A stretch of 64,000 bases of DNA, taken from assembly GCA_032622095.1 (NCBI GenBank), contig CP136066.1, positions 198,822,816 through 198,886,815 of the forward strand. The letters are read 5' to 3'. The translations under genes were made by a program, and so were the position numbers. Under the pieces are notes generated by a model. The model was not told the DNA's origin. It made no database searches and worked only from the letters and a program-made list of their open reading frames with translations. Below, in pieces: positions 50,712 through 60,958 of this stretch. The stretch's first letter is position 1, and every line of letters starts with the position of its first letter. Origin of the DNA: Siphonodentalium dalli. Lineage: Eukaryota; Mollusca; Scaphopoda; Gadilida; Siphonodentaliidae.

Positions 50712-50770
50712 TTAAACAATATACATGTAACATGACTGACTAACAATACTGATCATTTTCGCTTTGTTAA

Positions 50771-50845
50771 CCCTTCCATGACTGGAGCTTCCGGAAATGT
50801 TACGAAAACCCTGTGCCAATGCATTCTCTTATACCCGGTAATATA
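50771..50845. mobile_element. CCCTTTCATGACTGGAGC-family MITE, fragment
   Basis: The left end is intact after TTAA at 50,767-50,770 (CCCTTCCATGACTGGAGC), followed by the start of the first palindrome module. The copy then breaks off. Confidence 0.65.
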
Positions 50846-50912
50846 GAAGTTGTTCTCTACCTATAGGCAAAAATATTGTCTGGGGAAGTTTTCTGAATTC
50901 CCATGTGTTTAA

Positions 50913-51491
50913 AGATACATAATCCGAATTAACGCTCCTAATTTACCATGTCTTGGGCTCCAGCGGTAAAAAATATTTGATTCAAGTCGAGGAACCCACC
51001 CATCTTGTAAAAAGTTTTCGGATATTCTGTTATTTTTCACCAGCTGGAAAATTTGGCAGTCTGGCAAATATTAGATGAGCCGACTGACAAATACCTGTAC
51101 TCTCGATACCAAATGGCGTTGAACAAAATGTTGATATATACATACGTCGTCCTCGCCACTTGATGTTTCGGCCACAAGTATATCTAATTTATTTCTGATA
51201 CTCTGTGTATTCAATACAAGTACCGAGTGACTGTGACTGTGATAGAAAAATGGCCTGGTTTTTTTTTTCTCGTGATTTCGGCTTTATGCATATTCGGTTA
51301 ATTGCATAAGAAAAGCCATGCACCGACGCTATGCAATAAAGCGAAATTGACTGTAACAAGTTTTGGAAAATTTCATACTAGAGTTGACAGTGGTTAGCAT
51401 TATTTTTTGGTAATTAATCGATTCTGATAACTATTAAAATTGTCTTTTAAAGAAATGTTGTTGTTGTAACATTGAATCGGATTGTGTACCT
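50913..51491. mobile_element. TTAA-flanked AGGTACTCAA element, copy 9, with internal insertion
   Basis: TTAA at 50,909-50,912 and 51,492-51,495. Compared with the other copies, about 215 bp of unrelated sequence (roughly 51,140-51,356) interrupts the body between GTTGATATATA and AGTTTTGG. It ends 86 bp from the exon 3 donor. Confidence 0.75.
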
Positions 51492-51577
51492 TTAAACTCC
51501 TGATGATATTTGATCATATTTTTAATCAGCCATAGGGAGCGCAGTAGCAACTATTGAAGTGAAAAAAAAGCACCCAC

Positions 51578-52100
51578 CTCTTGCGATGTACTGTCAGATA
51601 ATTCCCCTTGATTGTCACTCTGGCTAATGGGTGGCGCCGAAACAGTGGCAGGAGCACTGGAAGAATTCTTCGCCTTCCGAGCAGCAGACTGTGAGCTCTG
51701 AATTGATCGCTTGATTGATTGTTGCGCCCGTATCTGATTCAATGACGGGGTCATAGTTTGTTGCGGAGAGAAATAATGTTTATCCATAGAACTCAACATG
51801 TCACCAATGGCAGCAGGCGCGGTTTGGTTAAGTGATTGGATGCCGTCATCGGAGTACCACATGTCAGTCAGAGTCATAGAATCAGCACCAGCAGTATCGT
51901 CACCATACTGAGTACCATCACCGAATTGTGATGAATCAGCAGTTTCACTCTCATAGAAATTTTCTCCAGGGTCGCCCTTAATGTCTGCTTGTGACGCGCC
52001 ATGTCGGAGGTCGCCCTTAATGTCTGCTTGTGATGCGTCATGTCGGAGGTCGCCCTTAATGTCTGCTTGTGACGTGTCATGTCGGAATGTTGAAGACGAT
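51578..52100 (-). CDS. BTB-zinc-finger gene, exon 3 (common linker with 13-aa tandem repeats)
   Basis: The acceptor TTCATTTATAG|ATCGTC at 52,100 supplies the one base needed to complete exon 2's split codon, so the frame runs through as GQN-N-I-SSSTFRHD. The exon is 523 nt and has no recognisable fold. It opens with three near-identical 13-residue repeats (RHDTSQADIKGDL, then RHDASQADIKGDL, then RHGASQADIKGDP), followed by acidic, S/Q-rich, low-complexity sequence and a basic patch (AARKAK). The donor is CAAGAG|GTGGGT at 51,578, phase 0. That matches the phase of all three downstream zinc-finger acceptors and makes this the hub exon for alternative 3' splicing. Reading past the donor gives only eight more residues (VGAFFSLQ) before a stop. 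Assignment rests on exact phase agreement at both ends and on strand and position; transcript data would settle it. Confidence 0.82.
51969..52086 (-). repeat. 39-bp coding tandem repeat, three copies, in exon 3
   Basis: Three head-to-tail 39-bp units encode the 13-residue repeats of exon 3. They are nearly identical at the DNA level (each contains TTAATGTCTGCTTGTGA on the plus strand). Being a multiple of three, copy changes would not break the frame, so length polymorphism is likely. Confidence 0.9.
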
Positions 52101-52133
52101 CTATAAATGAAAAGACCTAAAAATATGGTGCCG

Positions 52134-52236
52134 GACATTTGCAGAATGAGGTCCTCAGAGGGTGATTTTATTAATGATACCAGTGGACTATCATCACTAA
52201 ATCCACCATCTGGGGACCTCTCATTCTGCTTAGGCC
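52134..52236. mobile_element. Palindromic GAATGAGGTCC family, copy beside exon 3 acceptor
   Basis: GCAGAATGAGGTCCTCAGAG and the mirrored TCTGGGGACCTCTCATTCTG. Its near end is about 33 bp from the acceptor of exon 3, so it occupies the usual branch-point neighbourhood. Confidence 0.72.
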
Positions 52237-52419
52237 TAATCTCTGAAACTATCTTTATTATCAACTTAATAAGTTTTTTAAGTTTCTTTAGAAAGTAGCT
52301 TTTTCTTTTTTATTTCAGTTTCTCTATATCCCCATATTGGCCGATGACATGCATAACTGAGGTACCCAATCACAATCTTCACATTAAAAATCTGTGTTTC
52401 GGTCCCTGATAACAGATGA

Positions 52420-52520
52420 GGCCATGTAGAATGAAGATGAATTTGGTGACATAATCCTGCTGTGCGGGGTAGCGCCACTAAATTTACACTCTGGGGACCT
52501 AATTCTGCAAATGTCCAGCA
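52420..52520. mobile_element. Palindromic GAATGAGGTCC family, degraded copy
   Basis: The right half (TCTGGGGACCTAATTCTGCA) is clear; the left half is eroded. Confidence 0.55.
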
Positions 52521-53759
52521 CAATCCATAAACAAAGAATAACAGAGCATTTATAAAATTTTATTTCTTCGTGATTTGGAAAAAATAAATAAATTTTCTCA
52601 TAGTCTACTATGTATTTTGGAACTTCTGTCTGTCGGTGTGTGACTGTGTGTGTGTGTGTGTGTGTGTTATAGACTCGAAAACTGTTCGACCGATCCAACT
52701 CAAATTTGGTATGTATTTCCAGGTAGTCCCCCATAGTAAATGGACATCATTTTTAGTCCTGGAGTACTGCTTTGTTGGAACAATTGCGCACTGATAGGTG
52801 GGAATCATTGCGGTGGCAACTAATATTGGTACATGCATGTTTAATGAGTCTGGCATCGATAACGCACAACCGAAGAGTTGTTTCGGTGTTCCTCTGAGCA
52901 GAACTTAAAATATTACAATTTTGAATTCTCGATTTTCCCCAAAGTGGATTTTAGCAGGTATTGGATATGTTATACAAGAGATTCTCGACCGAATGACACC
53001 AAAATTGTTTCTTTACCAATATCTTCTGGGTCTAACCCGACATGGACCATACTAGCATTGCAAATGGGCACTAGATGCTCTTTTAATATTCTATAAACAG
53101 CATAAGGTTACACAGGTGTAAATGTTTTCCATAGGCCTCAGTGCTAACGTTTTAGCGTATACTATTGGCAATATAAACATTGGGTCCAAAATTTTCTTTA
53201 AATCTGAAAAATTGACACTTTGGCAAACTTTTTGCACAAAAAAATCAGGTACGACAGGCAGGGAATTCGCCTTTAAATCTTGTGTTTTCCTAACTAGTGT
53301 CAGAACCGCATAAAAAAATACTGTCATATTTTAGACCACAACAAAAAATTCAAACTTCACTACAGAGGGTTAATTCCTGTGCCAATGGCTATTTTACCAG
53401 TGGGAAACCATAGGGAAGAGGTGTGATGATTTTTTTTATGCGAAAAGCACACAAGGGTATTGACCAATCAGGGCCCAGTGTCTATTTTATTCTCTCCTAT
53501 ATATTCCTCCCGCATCCGCTAGAGGTCACTCCGAACCTTATTTACACCAGTGTAACCATAAATACTGTACTGTCCTATGTAAATGAATCATCAAACCGGG
53601 GTGGCCCCAATTTAGACTGCATTTCTGTTAAACTTTATAAACTGCACAACAACCAGATAATGTAATCATCAACTGGTATGAAATGGTAATGTTCAGTACA
53701 ATTGCAACTCTAGCAAATTTAGATATGTCATAGAAATGTGTTTATCAGCAGTCAAGGAA
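52521..53759. other. Intron between exons 2 and 3, no gene seen
   Basis: Contains a TG microsatellite and repeat-like sequence (CGACCGATCCAACTCAAATT). Frames are short. Confidence 0.4.
52650..52668. repeat. (TG)n microsatellite
   Basis: A short pure TG run, preceded by GTCTGTCGGTGTGTGACTG. Confidence 0.8.
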
Positions 53760-53920
53760 TATAACCGGGATATCTTTACCGCATTTAATCATGTTGCAAC
53801 AGCAGTCACAAACCATTAACTGCATGGCGGTTATCGTTTGACCGCAGTTATAAATGCACAAAAACCCCAGTTACTGGCAATACTGGATCAATTACTTAGG
53901 GTAGTATGTGCAGTATAAGG
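53760..53920. mobile_element. Relic of CCGCTAT-family element (one end)
   Basis: GATCAATTACTTAGGGTAGT near 53,886-53,906 matches the family's right end, preceded by degenerate ACCGCA/GCGGTTA motifs. Boundaries are approximate. Confidence 0.4.
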
Positions 53921-53994
53921 AAAGTAAGCTTTAGTGTCCCACACAAAATATCAGAGCAACTGGCATCCATACTCCATGGAACGCAACTAAATAA

Positions 53995-54366
53995 ACATCC
54001 ATTATTTAAAGACATATTATGGACTTGTTTGGGTGGGTGAAATTGATAAGTTATTACTCAGGCGCTATGCCAACCTGGGGAATGTAGCATTCCACTAACA
54101 TCGCCGAAATTTCAAAGAAATCGACCATACCACTCCATAGAAAACATTGTTTGAACTCATCTCGATTTGGGACGCAACTATCGGCGATAATCTAACACAA
54201 ATTATTTCGCCAACGAGAGTCATTGCATTGACTTAATGTATAAGAATGACGGTGTGTAACGTCAATTTGGATTAATATTTAATAACAAATAACTACTTTG
54301 AGCAGGATTATGCTCAATTTCTATTTGATCACCCTACTGGAGTGTTTCACATCACTTTAAATACAT
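53995..54366. repeat. Dispersed 370-bp repeat, copy 2
   Basis: Same orientation as the copy at 23,036 and alignable end to end with scattered substitutions and small indels. Terminal inverted repeats are not evident. Confidence 0.8.
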
Positions 54367-54598
54367 AAAGAATATGGAGATGAAGCAGGGTTTCTGCTAG
54401 GGTTGGGCGAATGATACCCATACAGTCGCTGGGTAAAATCTCAATCAACCAACAAACTGCGCATATCTAATTTAAGCCCAAGTTCTGAACGTCTATGATA
54501 ATTTTTTTGGGGTTTTTTATGATAATTTAAGTCAAAATTTAAGGAATCGTAATTGTGTTTTATTTTTAACAATCTGTGGGGTCAAGTAATGTAATGTG

Positions 54599-55633
54599 TA
54601 GGGGTGCAACGATTAATCGTATAATCGATGAACCATTGATAAAGCTGATAATCGATTACCATTTCCGTCGTTGATTAATCTGCGTTATTTATTTCAGACA
54701 TCGGAAAGTGCCGGGTATTATTGTTTTACACAGTTCAATCTACAACCAAAGGGTTAACAATCTTGATCGTGCATCAAAGAGATTCCGACAACATGAGTAC
54801 TACTAATATATGTTGCAAACAGTGGGCAGTTCATTTGATGATATGACATGGTTACTCTTTGGGTCGTTGTATATTCTACAAATTGGAAGGCACTGCGGCT
54901 TTGAACTTGTGGCAACATCGTTGTATATTTCTACAAGAAAGACGGCACAATGTCTTTAAAATATTCCGACTGTCACCGTGTTCAATGAACTGAATGCACT
55001 CGCCCTTGAATCTGATTGGACCAATGGGGAAATGATTGACATTCTCTCGAAACCAGGGATTCAGGGAACCAGGGCATTTTAATCAGCGATGTTCTCCGCG
55101 ATGTACAGGCTATCCCTTATTGTGTGGTAACTGCTGAATGAAACTCACTATTATCAATTACTTAACTTGTTCTGAGTCCTGACATTTCCAGGTGGGGCCC
55201 ACCTTTGTGATTGTTATCCACACTCTGGAAGTTTGCTGAAACTTATAATTTCCATAACACTAAATTCCCTTTTGTTTTTTATGAACTGCCGGCGGTCCGT
55301 CTTGCATTCCTACTTTTATATTGTTTGTATGCTTGGCTATTCGTAACACTGAAATTAATGGCTACGTTCATTCTAACGAACTCACAATTATTATAACCAT
55401 GACATCGCCGAGAAATGTGCTGGTATTGAATACATTGTGCTCATTAGTCATTACCGGTGGTTTATGGTGCACATTATTAACGTAAAAATTACATAAGCCG
55501 AGTTTTTTAACCGAGACCCAGCCAATAGGCCATATTACGGAATACTTCCACTGTTATTAATATTAGGTACGATTAAATTCAATTATTGATGACCGATTAT
55601 CGATTATCAAAATCAATAATCGTGGCACCTCAA
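54599..55633. mobile_element. Non-autonomous hAT-type element (1.0 kb)
   Basis: Ends TAGGGGTGCAACGATTA and inverted TTGAGGTGCCACGATTA are flanked by 8-bp direct repeats GTAATGTG and GTAATGTC (7 of 8 match). Eight-bp target duplications and this style of end fit hAT elements. Internal frames are short and unrecognised. Confidence 0.75.
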
Positions 55634-56509
55634 GTAATGTCATCATATGGTGCTGCATATAAACATTGATATTGTAAAGCCTTTTTAAGGTATTGTAAAT
55701 TTTGTGAAATGTGCAAGTAAAATAAAAGTACAGCCAATTTTTGCAAACAATTTATTTCTTTGCCCCACTTCACTACGTTCATGGAAACATGTTATACCAT
55801 GAAATATTCCTGCAGGCATAATCAACCATGTGGCTTTTCGCGATGTCTGCTTTCATATCTTTCAGAATAAGAGTTTGACAATAATTGCCCTGAAAAACAT
55901 TCTTTTCCCGCAAAATGGTTCACAAGTGATCATCATTATTTTGCAATAAAAATATCTTCGTTTATCACTCACTGTTGGTTTTATTTAGTGGCAGATACAC
56001 AGGTGATGTACCGGTGGGCATTAATATATAGATCGGGTGCAGATTATGTCAAGAGGAGAAATTTGGGTAAGGCCAAAGAATAAAATATTTGTGGTTTGGG
56101 TTTCCCTACCGACCCTATTTTAAACCCCCTACCCTAAAGTTTTTTTCAATGGTTTTCAAGAAAATCTATTGAATTTTTTCTCCAAATATTTCAAATATAA
56201 CAAAAAACAAATTTAAGCATCTCAGAATAGATTGATTTTTAAGTAAAACTATTGTATAATATTAAAATTTATACAAAAATAATCAAAAGTAGTTTTATGT
56301 CAATCTTGTAGAGTAAAATACGCACATGAAAAGTCATAAGTATATGACAAAATAAAAAAATTAATTAAACAAAATTTTTCAAGCCTACATACCGATCCTA
56401 TTTTTTATTGGCTTGTACATTGTAATTTAATTTGTTTTGGCCTAATGGGAAAGGGACCCTAAAAGGGACTGGCTGCCCCTCTATCGAAAAACACTGGATG
56501 AAGACTCAC
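55634..56509. other. Intron between exons 2 and 3, AT-rich
   Basis: No repeat with clear ends and no coding sequence is recognised between the hAT-type element and the exon 2 donor. Confidence 0.4.
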
Positions 56510-57171
56510 ATGTTATTTTGGCCAGTGATCTCCACACTATTATCCGTGGTCCAGTCAGCCGCATCTACGTTCTCGGTTTTAATTCTTGGGATTTCCGCCC
56601 TCGTCTCCTTATCACGAGTTTCAGTTTGAATTTGAATATCTTCAGAAGAAACAAACTGGTTTGAGTCAGCAGGTGCGTTGGGGATAGGTTGGCATGGCGA
56701 CAGCTCGGACGAATCAGAATCCTTTTGAGAATCATCAAAATTCTTAACAGCTGTCTTTCTTCTTTTCCTTCTTGATGGCTCAGTATGACTTTGAACTGTG
56801 TGTCGCTTTGGTATGTCATCCGAATCTGAAGTTCTAACATGACTGAATTCCTCCATTTTTGGAGCCTTCCTCTTACATGTTTCATCATCATCCGATATCA
56901 CAAGAGTGTCTTCTTTGACGATCGAATCTAAATAGTCATTACAACAATTAGATAAACACTGAATCTGAAGTAACGTTGATATTTTCAACATGTCCTCAGC
57001 CACCGGTTTTGTCAGAACGAGGTATCCTTCATATATGTATTTTAGAAAGGCATGCACAGCCTTATGGGAAATTCCTTCAGGTAAACATACGTCAAGGATT
57101 GGACTCCGATTCAACTGAAGGGAATCCCCCTGCAGTTTTGTGCTGATAGCAAATAGTACGACTTTGTGTGC
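56510..57171 (-). CDS. BTB-zinc-finger gene, exon 2 (rest of BTB domain, acidic/basic linker)
   Basis: The acceptor TTATTTCAG|GCACACAAAG at 57,171 joins in phase 0 to exon 1 and restores the BTB signature (K)AHKVVLFAISTKL. The BTB fold continues with LPEGISHKAVHAFLKYIYEG and ends near the cysteine-rich IQCLSNCCNDYLDSIV. The linker that follows is disordered. It carries acidic stretches (ISDDDE), two basic clusters that look like nuclear-localisation signals (KRKAPK and RRKRRK), and an IKTE motif matching the sumoylation consensus. The donor is AACAT|GTGAGT at 56,510, leaving two bases (phase 2). The exon is 662 nt. If the intron is retained, the frame stops at once (ATG TGA). The apparent open frame upstream of 57,171 is intron. 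The transcription-factor role is inferred from the family; partners and targets cannot be read from the sequence. Confidence 0.92.
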
Positions 57172-57708
57172 CTGAAATAAACAATATGTTATACGATCAA
57201 CAATAACACACAACAACAGTTACCAACTGTAGCGCCCTGCAAACAAGTCAATTACATTTTAAATGAATACACAATATTTGCGAATCAAATCAAATATTGA
57301 ATTGAATGTAATTTAACATCGGACAAGGAAAAAATGTCCATAACTAAGAGTATAATTCACGAAGTGATATGGCTTAGCAGCTAAAATATTGTTAAGCTCT
57401 AACTACATGAAATCAAACAAAAATATTGTGGCAACATGTCATTATATAATTGTGTGAATGGGAAACGAAATAATATGCTAAGTTGATCTAAAAACTCATT
57501 CTACATCACGGAACTCTGAACAACTCCATTCTTAGGTCAAGTAGTTTGCAAATTAAGGAATGGGACATGGTTGTTGTTTTGTGTGTATTTCCAAGTAAAT
57601 GTATACTGCGTGCGCCACACCTGTGCTTGTAACTTCTCAATCAGGACACGCTAAATAAGTTCTAGAAACAGATAAATATGTGGAGTATACATGGTTGTGA
57701 GTTAATTA

Positions 57709-58089
57709 CTGCTATCCTCAATGTAATTGACTTGAACAATGGGGTGATACCCCGGTAATGACAGCAGTATTGCCGGTAGTATACATGTACTGTATCCACA
57801 GCAGTATCGAGACAGTCAGAATGGTCTATTAGTGGGTCGTCACACCAAAAGTTGAAGAAAATAATACATCAATGAGGATCTTTTTAAGTTCCCCAGATAT
57901 AAGGAGAATCACTGCATTTTATTTTCATGCCTGTGAACCGTGACCACATGCATTGTGGTGAACCGCGGTATTCTCGGTGTTCAAGCAGTAACCGTAACAC
58001 AGTTTTGGAGGTTTATACTGCTGTATAATACCGCAGTATTACCGGGGTGACACCACGTTAGAGGTGGTCAATTAATATAAGTATAGCTG
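57709..58089. mobile_element. Short CCGCTAT-family element, TA-flanked
   Basis: A 381-bp relative of the element at 36,129-37,332. The left end reads CTGCTATCCTC...GTAATTGAC and the right end, inverted, reads CAGCTATACTTATATTAATT. TA lies on both sides. The interior again carries CCGCGGTA and CCCCGGTA motifs. It sits in intron 1 of the BTB gene. Confidence 0.75.
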
Positions 58090-58159
58090 TAGTTATAATG
58101 TGCATTATTCCCATTTGCATAAGCGTATCGCTGACCATGCAGTTGGCATCTAGAAATTT

Positions 58160-58240
58160 ATTATCAAGCCTGAATTTAGTGTGTCTGACATTTGAAGAAT
58201 GAGGTCCCCAGAGGGTGAATTTAGTGACACTATCCCGAAC
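58160..58240. mobile_element. Palindromic GAATGAGGTCC family, left half
   Basis: The left outer arm AGCCTGAATTTAGTGTGTCT and GAATGAGGTCCCCAGAGGGT are present; the copy breaks off after the apex. Confidence 0.65.
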
Positions 58241-58578
58241 GTATTAGCATGGTTTACAGCTGGAATTCGCAACCAATCACACAAAGATCTCATGAGCGGA
58301 CGGTCAGTTTTTTCATGTCCGATGACAAACTTCTGTCAAGACATGTGTATCTGTTTATGTCGCAGTAAGACAAATCATCTCATAAATGTATGTATTTTGG
58401 AATCTGACTTCTCTTAATATTTGGACAATTATAGACTTAAAGTTTTTTCTTAAATGAAATGTGTCAACACCAGGTGAGAGTAGTTATTGTACATGCATAT
58501 GTTAATGGTAGAAGATTATACGAGGGGCAAATTAAAATCCATGGAAACAATTATGACCATGGTGGAGTTGCTACTTAA

Positions 58579-59035
58579 CCCTTTACCCAACAAAGCGGCC
58601 AAAAACGCCGAAATAAAGCTTCAACAGCCTAAAATATCTTCGGTCTGTCTCAATAATACCATACAAATATGGATATCATTGGAACCGGTTCATTGACCAC
58701 ATTGTGATGATTACAGTTATGCCCTGTGCCAATGCATTCTCTTGTATATGCGAGTCGACCATAGGTCGCCTCGCATATATAAGAGAATGCATTGGCCTAA
58801 AAAAAATCTTTTTTTAACACTTTTTACCATTTTTTCTTACATTCTTTAACAATTTTATAATTTTTTCTTACATTTTTAAACATTTTTTATAATATTTTTC
58901 TACATTCTTTGACAATTTTATCATTTTTAATATGTGTTAAGCCAATGCATTCTCTTATATATGCGAGGCGACCTATGGTCGACTCGCATATATAAGAGAA
59001 TACATTGGCACAGGGCCGTTCTGTTGGGTAAAGGG
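58579..59035. mobile_element. CCCTTTACCCAACA-family MITE, copy 3
   Basis: TTAA at 58,575-58,578 and 59,036-59,039. Both palindrome modules are present, and the AT-rich spacer is longer than in copy 1 through a local duplication of the ACATTCTTTAACAATTTT-type sequence. It ends 58 bp from the exon 1 donor. Confidence 0.88.
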
Positions 59036-59093
59036 TTAACTAAATAGTGTCCTCTACACAACATGTACCAGTATATCAGTAGTTACGGCTCAC

Positions 59094-59248
59094 CTTAGCC
59101 ATGATAATCTTATCCACAGTAATAACAGCATCACATAACTGATCGGTCTTCCATAGTTCTGATAGTTGCTTCAGCAGTGAGCTGGGATGAATATAGTTCA
59201 TATATATTTTCGGCTCAGGTTCCATGATAATCTTGATATTTCAATCAC
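59094..59248 (-). CDS. BTB-zinc-finger gene, exon 1 (5' half of BTB/POZ domain)
   Basis: This exon encodes the first 44 residues of a BTB/C2H2 zinc-finger protein, a family of nuclear transcription regulators that dimerise through the BTB domain. The ATG is at 59,225. It has A at -3 and G at +4, and an in-frame TGA lies five codons upstream, which supports this start. The peptide opens MEPEPKIYMNYIHPSSLLKQ and reaches the BTB core LCDAVITVDKIIMAK. The donor is AAG|GTGAGC, with the last coding base at 59,094, phase 0. A CAG acceptor at 59,251-59,249 (T-rich tract upstream) would make this an internal exon with 23 nt of 5'UTR, so a further untranslated exon and the promoter probably lie upstream. 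It joins exon 2 exactly inside the conserved K-AHKVVL block. The 5' boundary is less certain than the donor. Confidence 0.85.
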
Positions 59249-60152
59249 CTGGGATGAATAAATAGAAGTATATAAATTCAAATACAGTGAAATGAAAAAT
59301 GTATCTTATATGTTGCTCTACAGACCCACGACACTAATAATCATCAGATTAAAAAAATATTAATTTGAAAATGGCACTTACATGTATTTTTGATTTGGCA
59401 CTTAAACTTAATTTATACCGGGATCTGTGACTCCCATCGAATACCTGTCATTCGCCGCAACAGTAGCTATATGTATTGAATATTTGTCCTCTCTGCTCAA
59501 AATCGCGGCTCCGACATCAGCGATTTGTGAGGAATCACCATGATTTTAAGTGGACTTATCACCGCACTGAGTGAAATGAGATTGTTTCAAATTTGATGTA
59601 TTGTGCACGCTGTCACTAAACCAATTCCGCTGACTTTAGCTGCATGTTGCTTTTGATAGTTGGTTTGACAGAGATCAAATGTGCCAACATGGATTGGTGA
59701 CTGCCAAGTAACATTGTAATCATGCCTGAAGTATATGTGCACAGTTTAAATTTCTTTCGAGTTATGAATGACAACTTGTAAGTTATACAGTACGTATTCA
59801 AGAGTGTACGATAAGCAAAACACCCAATACCGTGGGCAGTCTGACCATTTGTATTCAATAACTGTATAATCTTTATTAGTATTGAAAATCATATTCTATT
59901 TTTCCACCTATCGTAACTTGGTAAATCCACCTGTTTAACATATCTACAGCTGACATTCTAAATAAAAACATCAGCGAATGGGCATGTACAATATATATTC
60001 TATTATTTTCCAGTCTTGAGATGATGCCAAACTCAGCTTTATAGTGTCAAGTGCATGCAATAGGATATATATAAAATCATCACTTTGTTCTAACAACATA
60101 GTACATGTACATGTAGCAAACTGGACCCACCAAGTATGACTATAACAACATA

Positions 60153-60365
60153 CAGTAATGCCCTAAATTATCGACTCCTTAACCACAACATAATTATGGG
60201 TAATTTTTCAGGATTTAGCGGGAAATATAGCTTGTTGCCATTCATCGGAAAGCGCTCACTGAGAGCTTTCCGATGAATGGCAACAAGCCATATTTCCGAC
60301 TAAATCATGAAAAATTACCCATAATTCTGTTGTGGTTAAGGAGTCGATTATTTAGGGCATTACTG
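60153..60365. mobile_element. Fold-back MITE (CAGTAATGCCC), copy 8
   Basis: A complete TA-flanked hairpin, apex CGCTCACTGAGAG, located upstream of the BTB gene. Confidence 0.88.
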
Positions 60366-60507
60366 TACTTGGTCCAATATGATACGAATCACGTCATGAT
60401 CAATGATAAGATACAGATCATGATACACTAAATTAGAGTTCTCAAATGAATACAATATTAATGATCAGAACCAGCATGTTTGTAATTGGAGATGGAGTTC
60501 AGGTTAA

Positions 60508-60958
60508 CACTTTACCCAACAGAACGGCCCTGTGCCAATGCATTCTCTTATATATGCGAGTCGACCATAGGTCGCCTCGCATATATAAGAGAATGCATTG
60601 GCTTAACACATATTAAAAATTATAAAATTGTCAAAGAATGTAGAAAAATATTATAAAAATTGTAAAAAAATGTAAGAATTTTTTTTTTAAATTGTTAAAG
60701 AATGTAAGAAAAAATGGTGATTTTTTTTTTTTTTTAGGCCAATGCATTCTCTTATATATGCGAGGCGACCTATGGTCGCCTCGCATATATAAGAGAATGC
60801 ATTGGCACAGGGCATAACTGTAACCATCACAATGTGGTCAATGAACCGGTTCCAATGATATCCATGTTTGTATGGTGTTATTGAGACAGACCGAAGATAT
60901 TTTAGGCTGTTGAAGCTTTATTTGGGCGTTTTTGGCCGGTTTGTTGGAGTTCAGGTTA
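60508..60958. mobile_element. CCCTTTACCCAACA-family MITE, copy 4 (inverted, odd right end)
   Basis: The left end is CACTTTACCCAACAGAACGG after TTAA. Two palindrome modules follow. The right end reads GGCCGGTTTGTTGGAG, where the last bases of the inverted repeat are replaced by a copy of the left flank (TGGAGTTCAGGTTAA on both sides). Confidence 0.8.

Noticed and set aside
52101-52264. Upstream extension of exon 3 as coding
   Set aside because: It crosses a palindromic transposon and the TTTATAG acceptor; only the part from 52,100 fits the phase of exon 2.
57172-57216. Upstream extension of exon 2 (MLCVIVDRITYCLFQ) as a protein start
   Set aside because: It reads through a good TTTCAG acceptor, and exon 1 supplies the missing first part of the BTB domain in phase.
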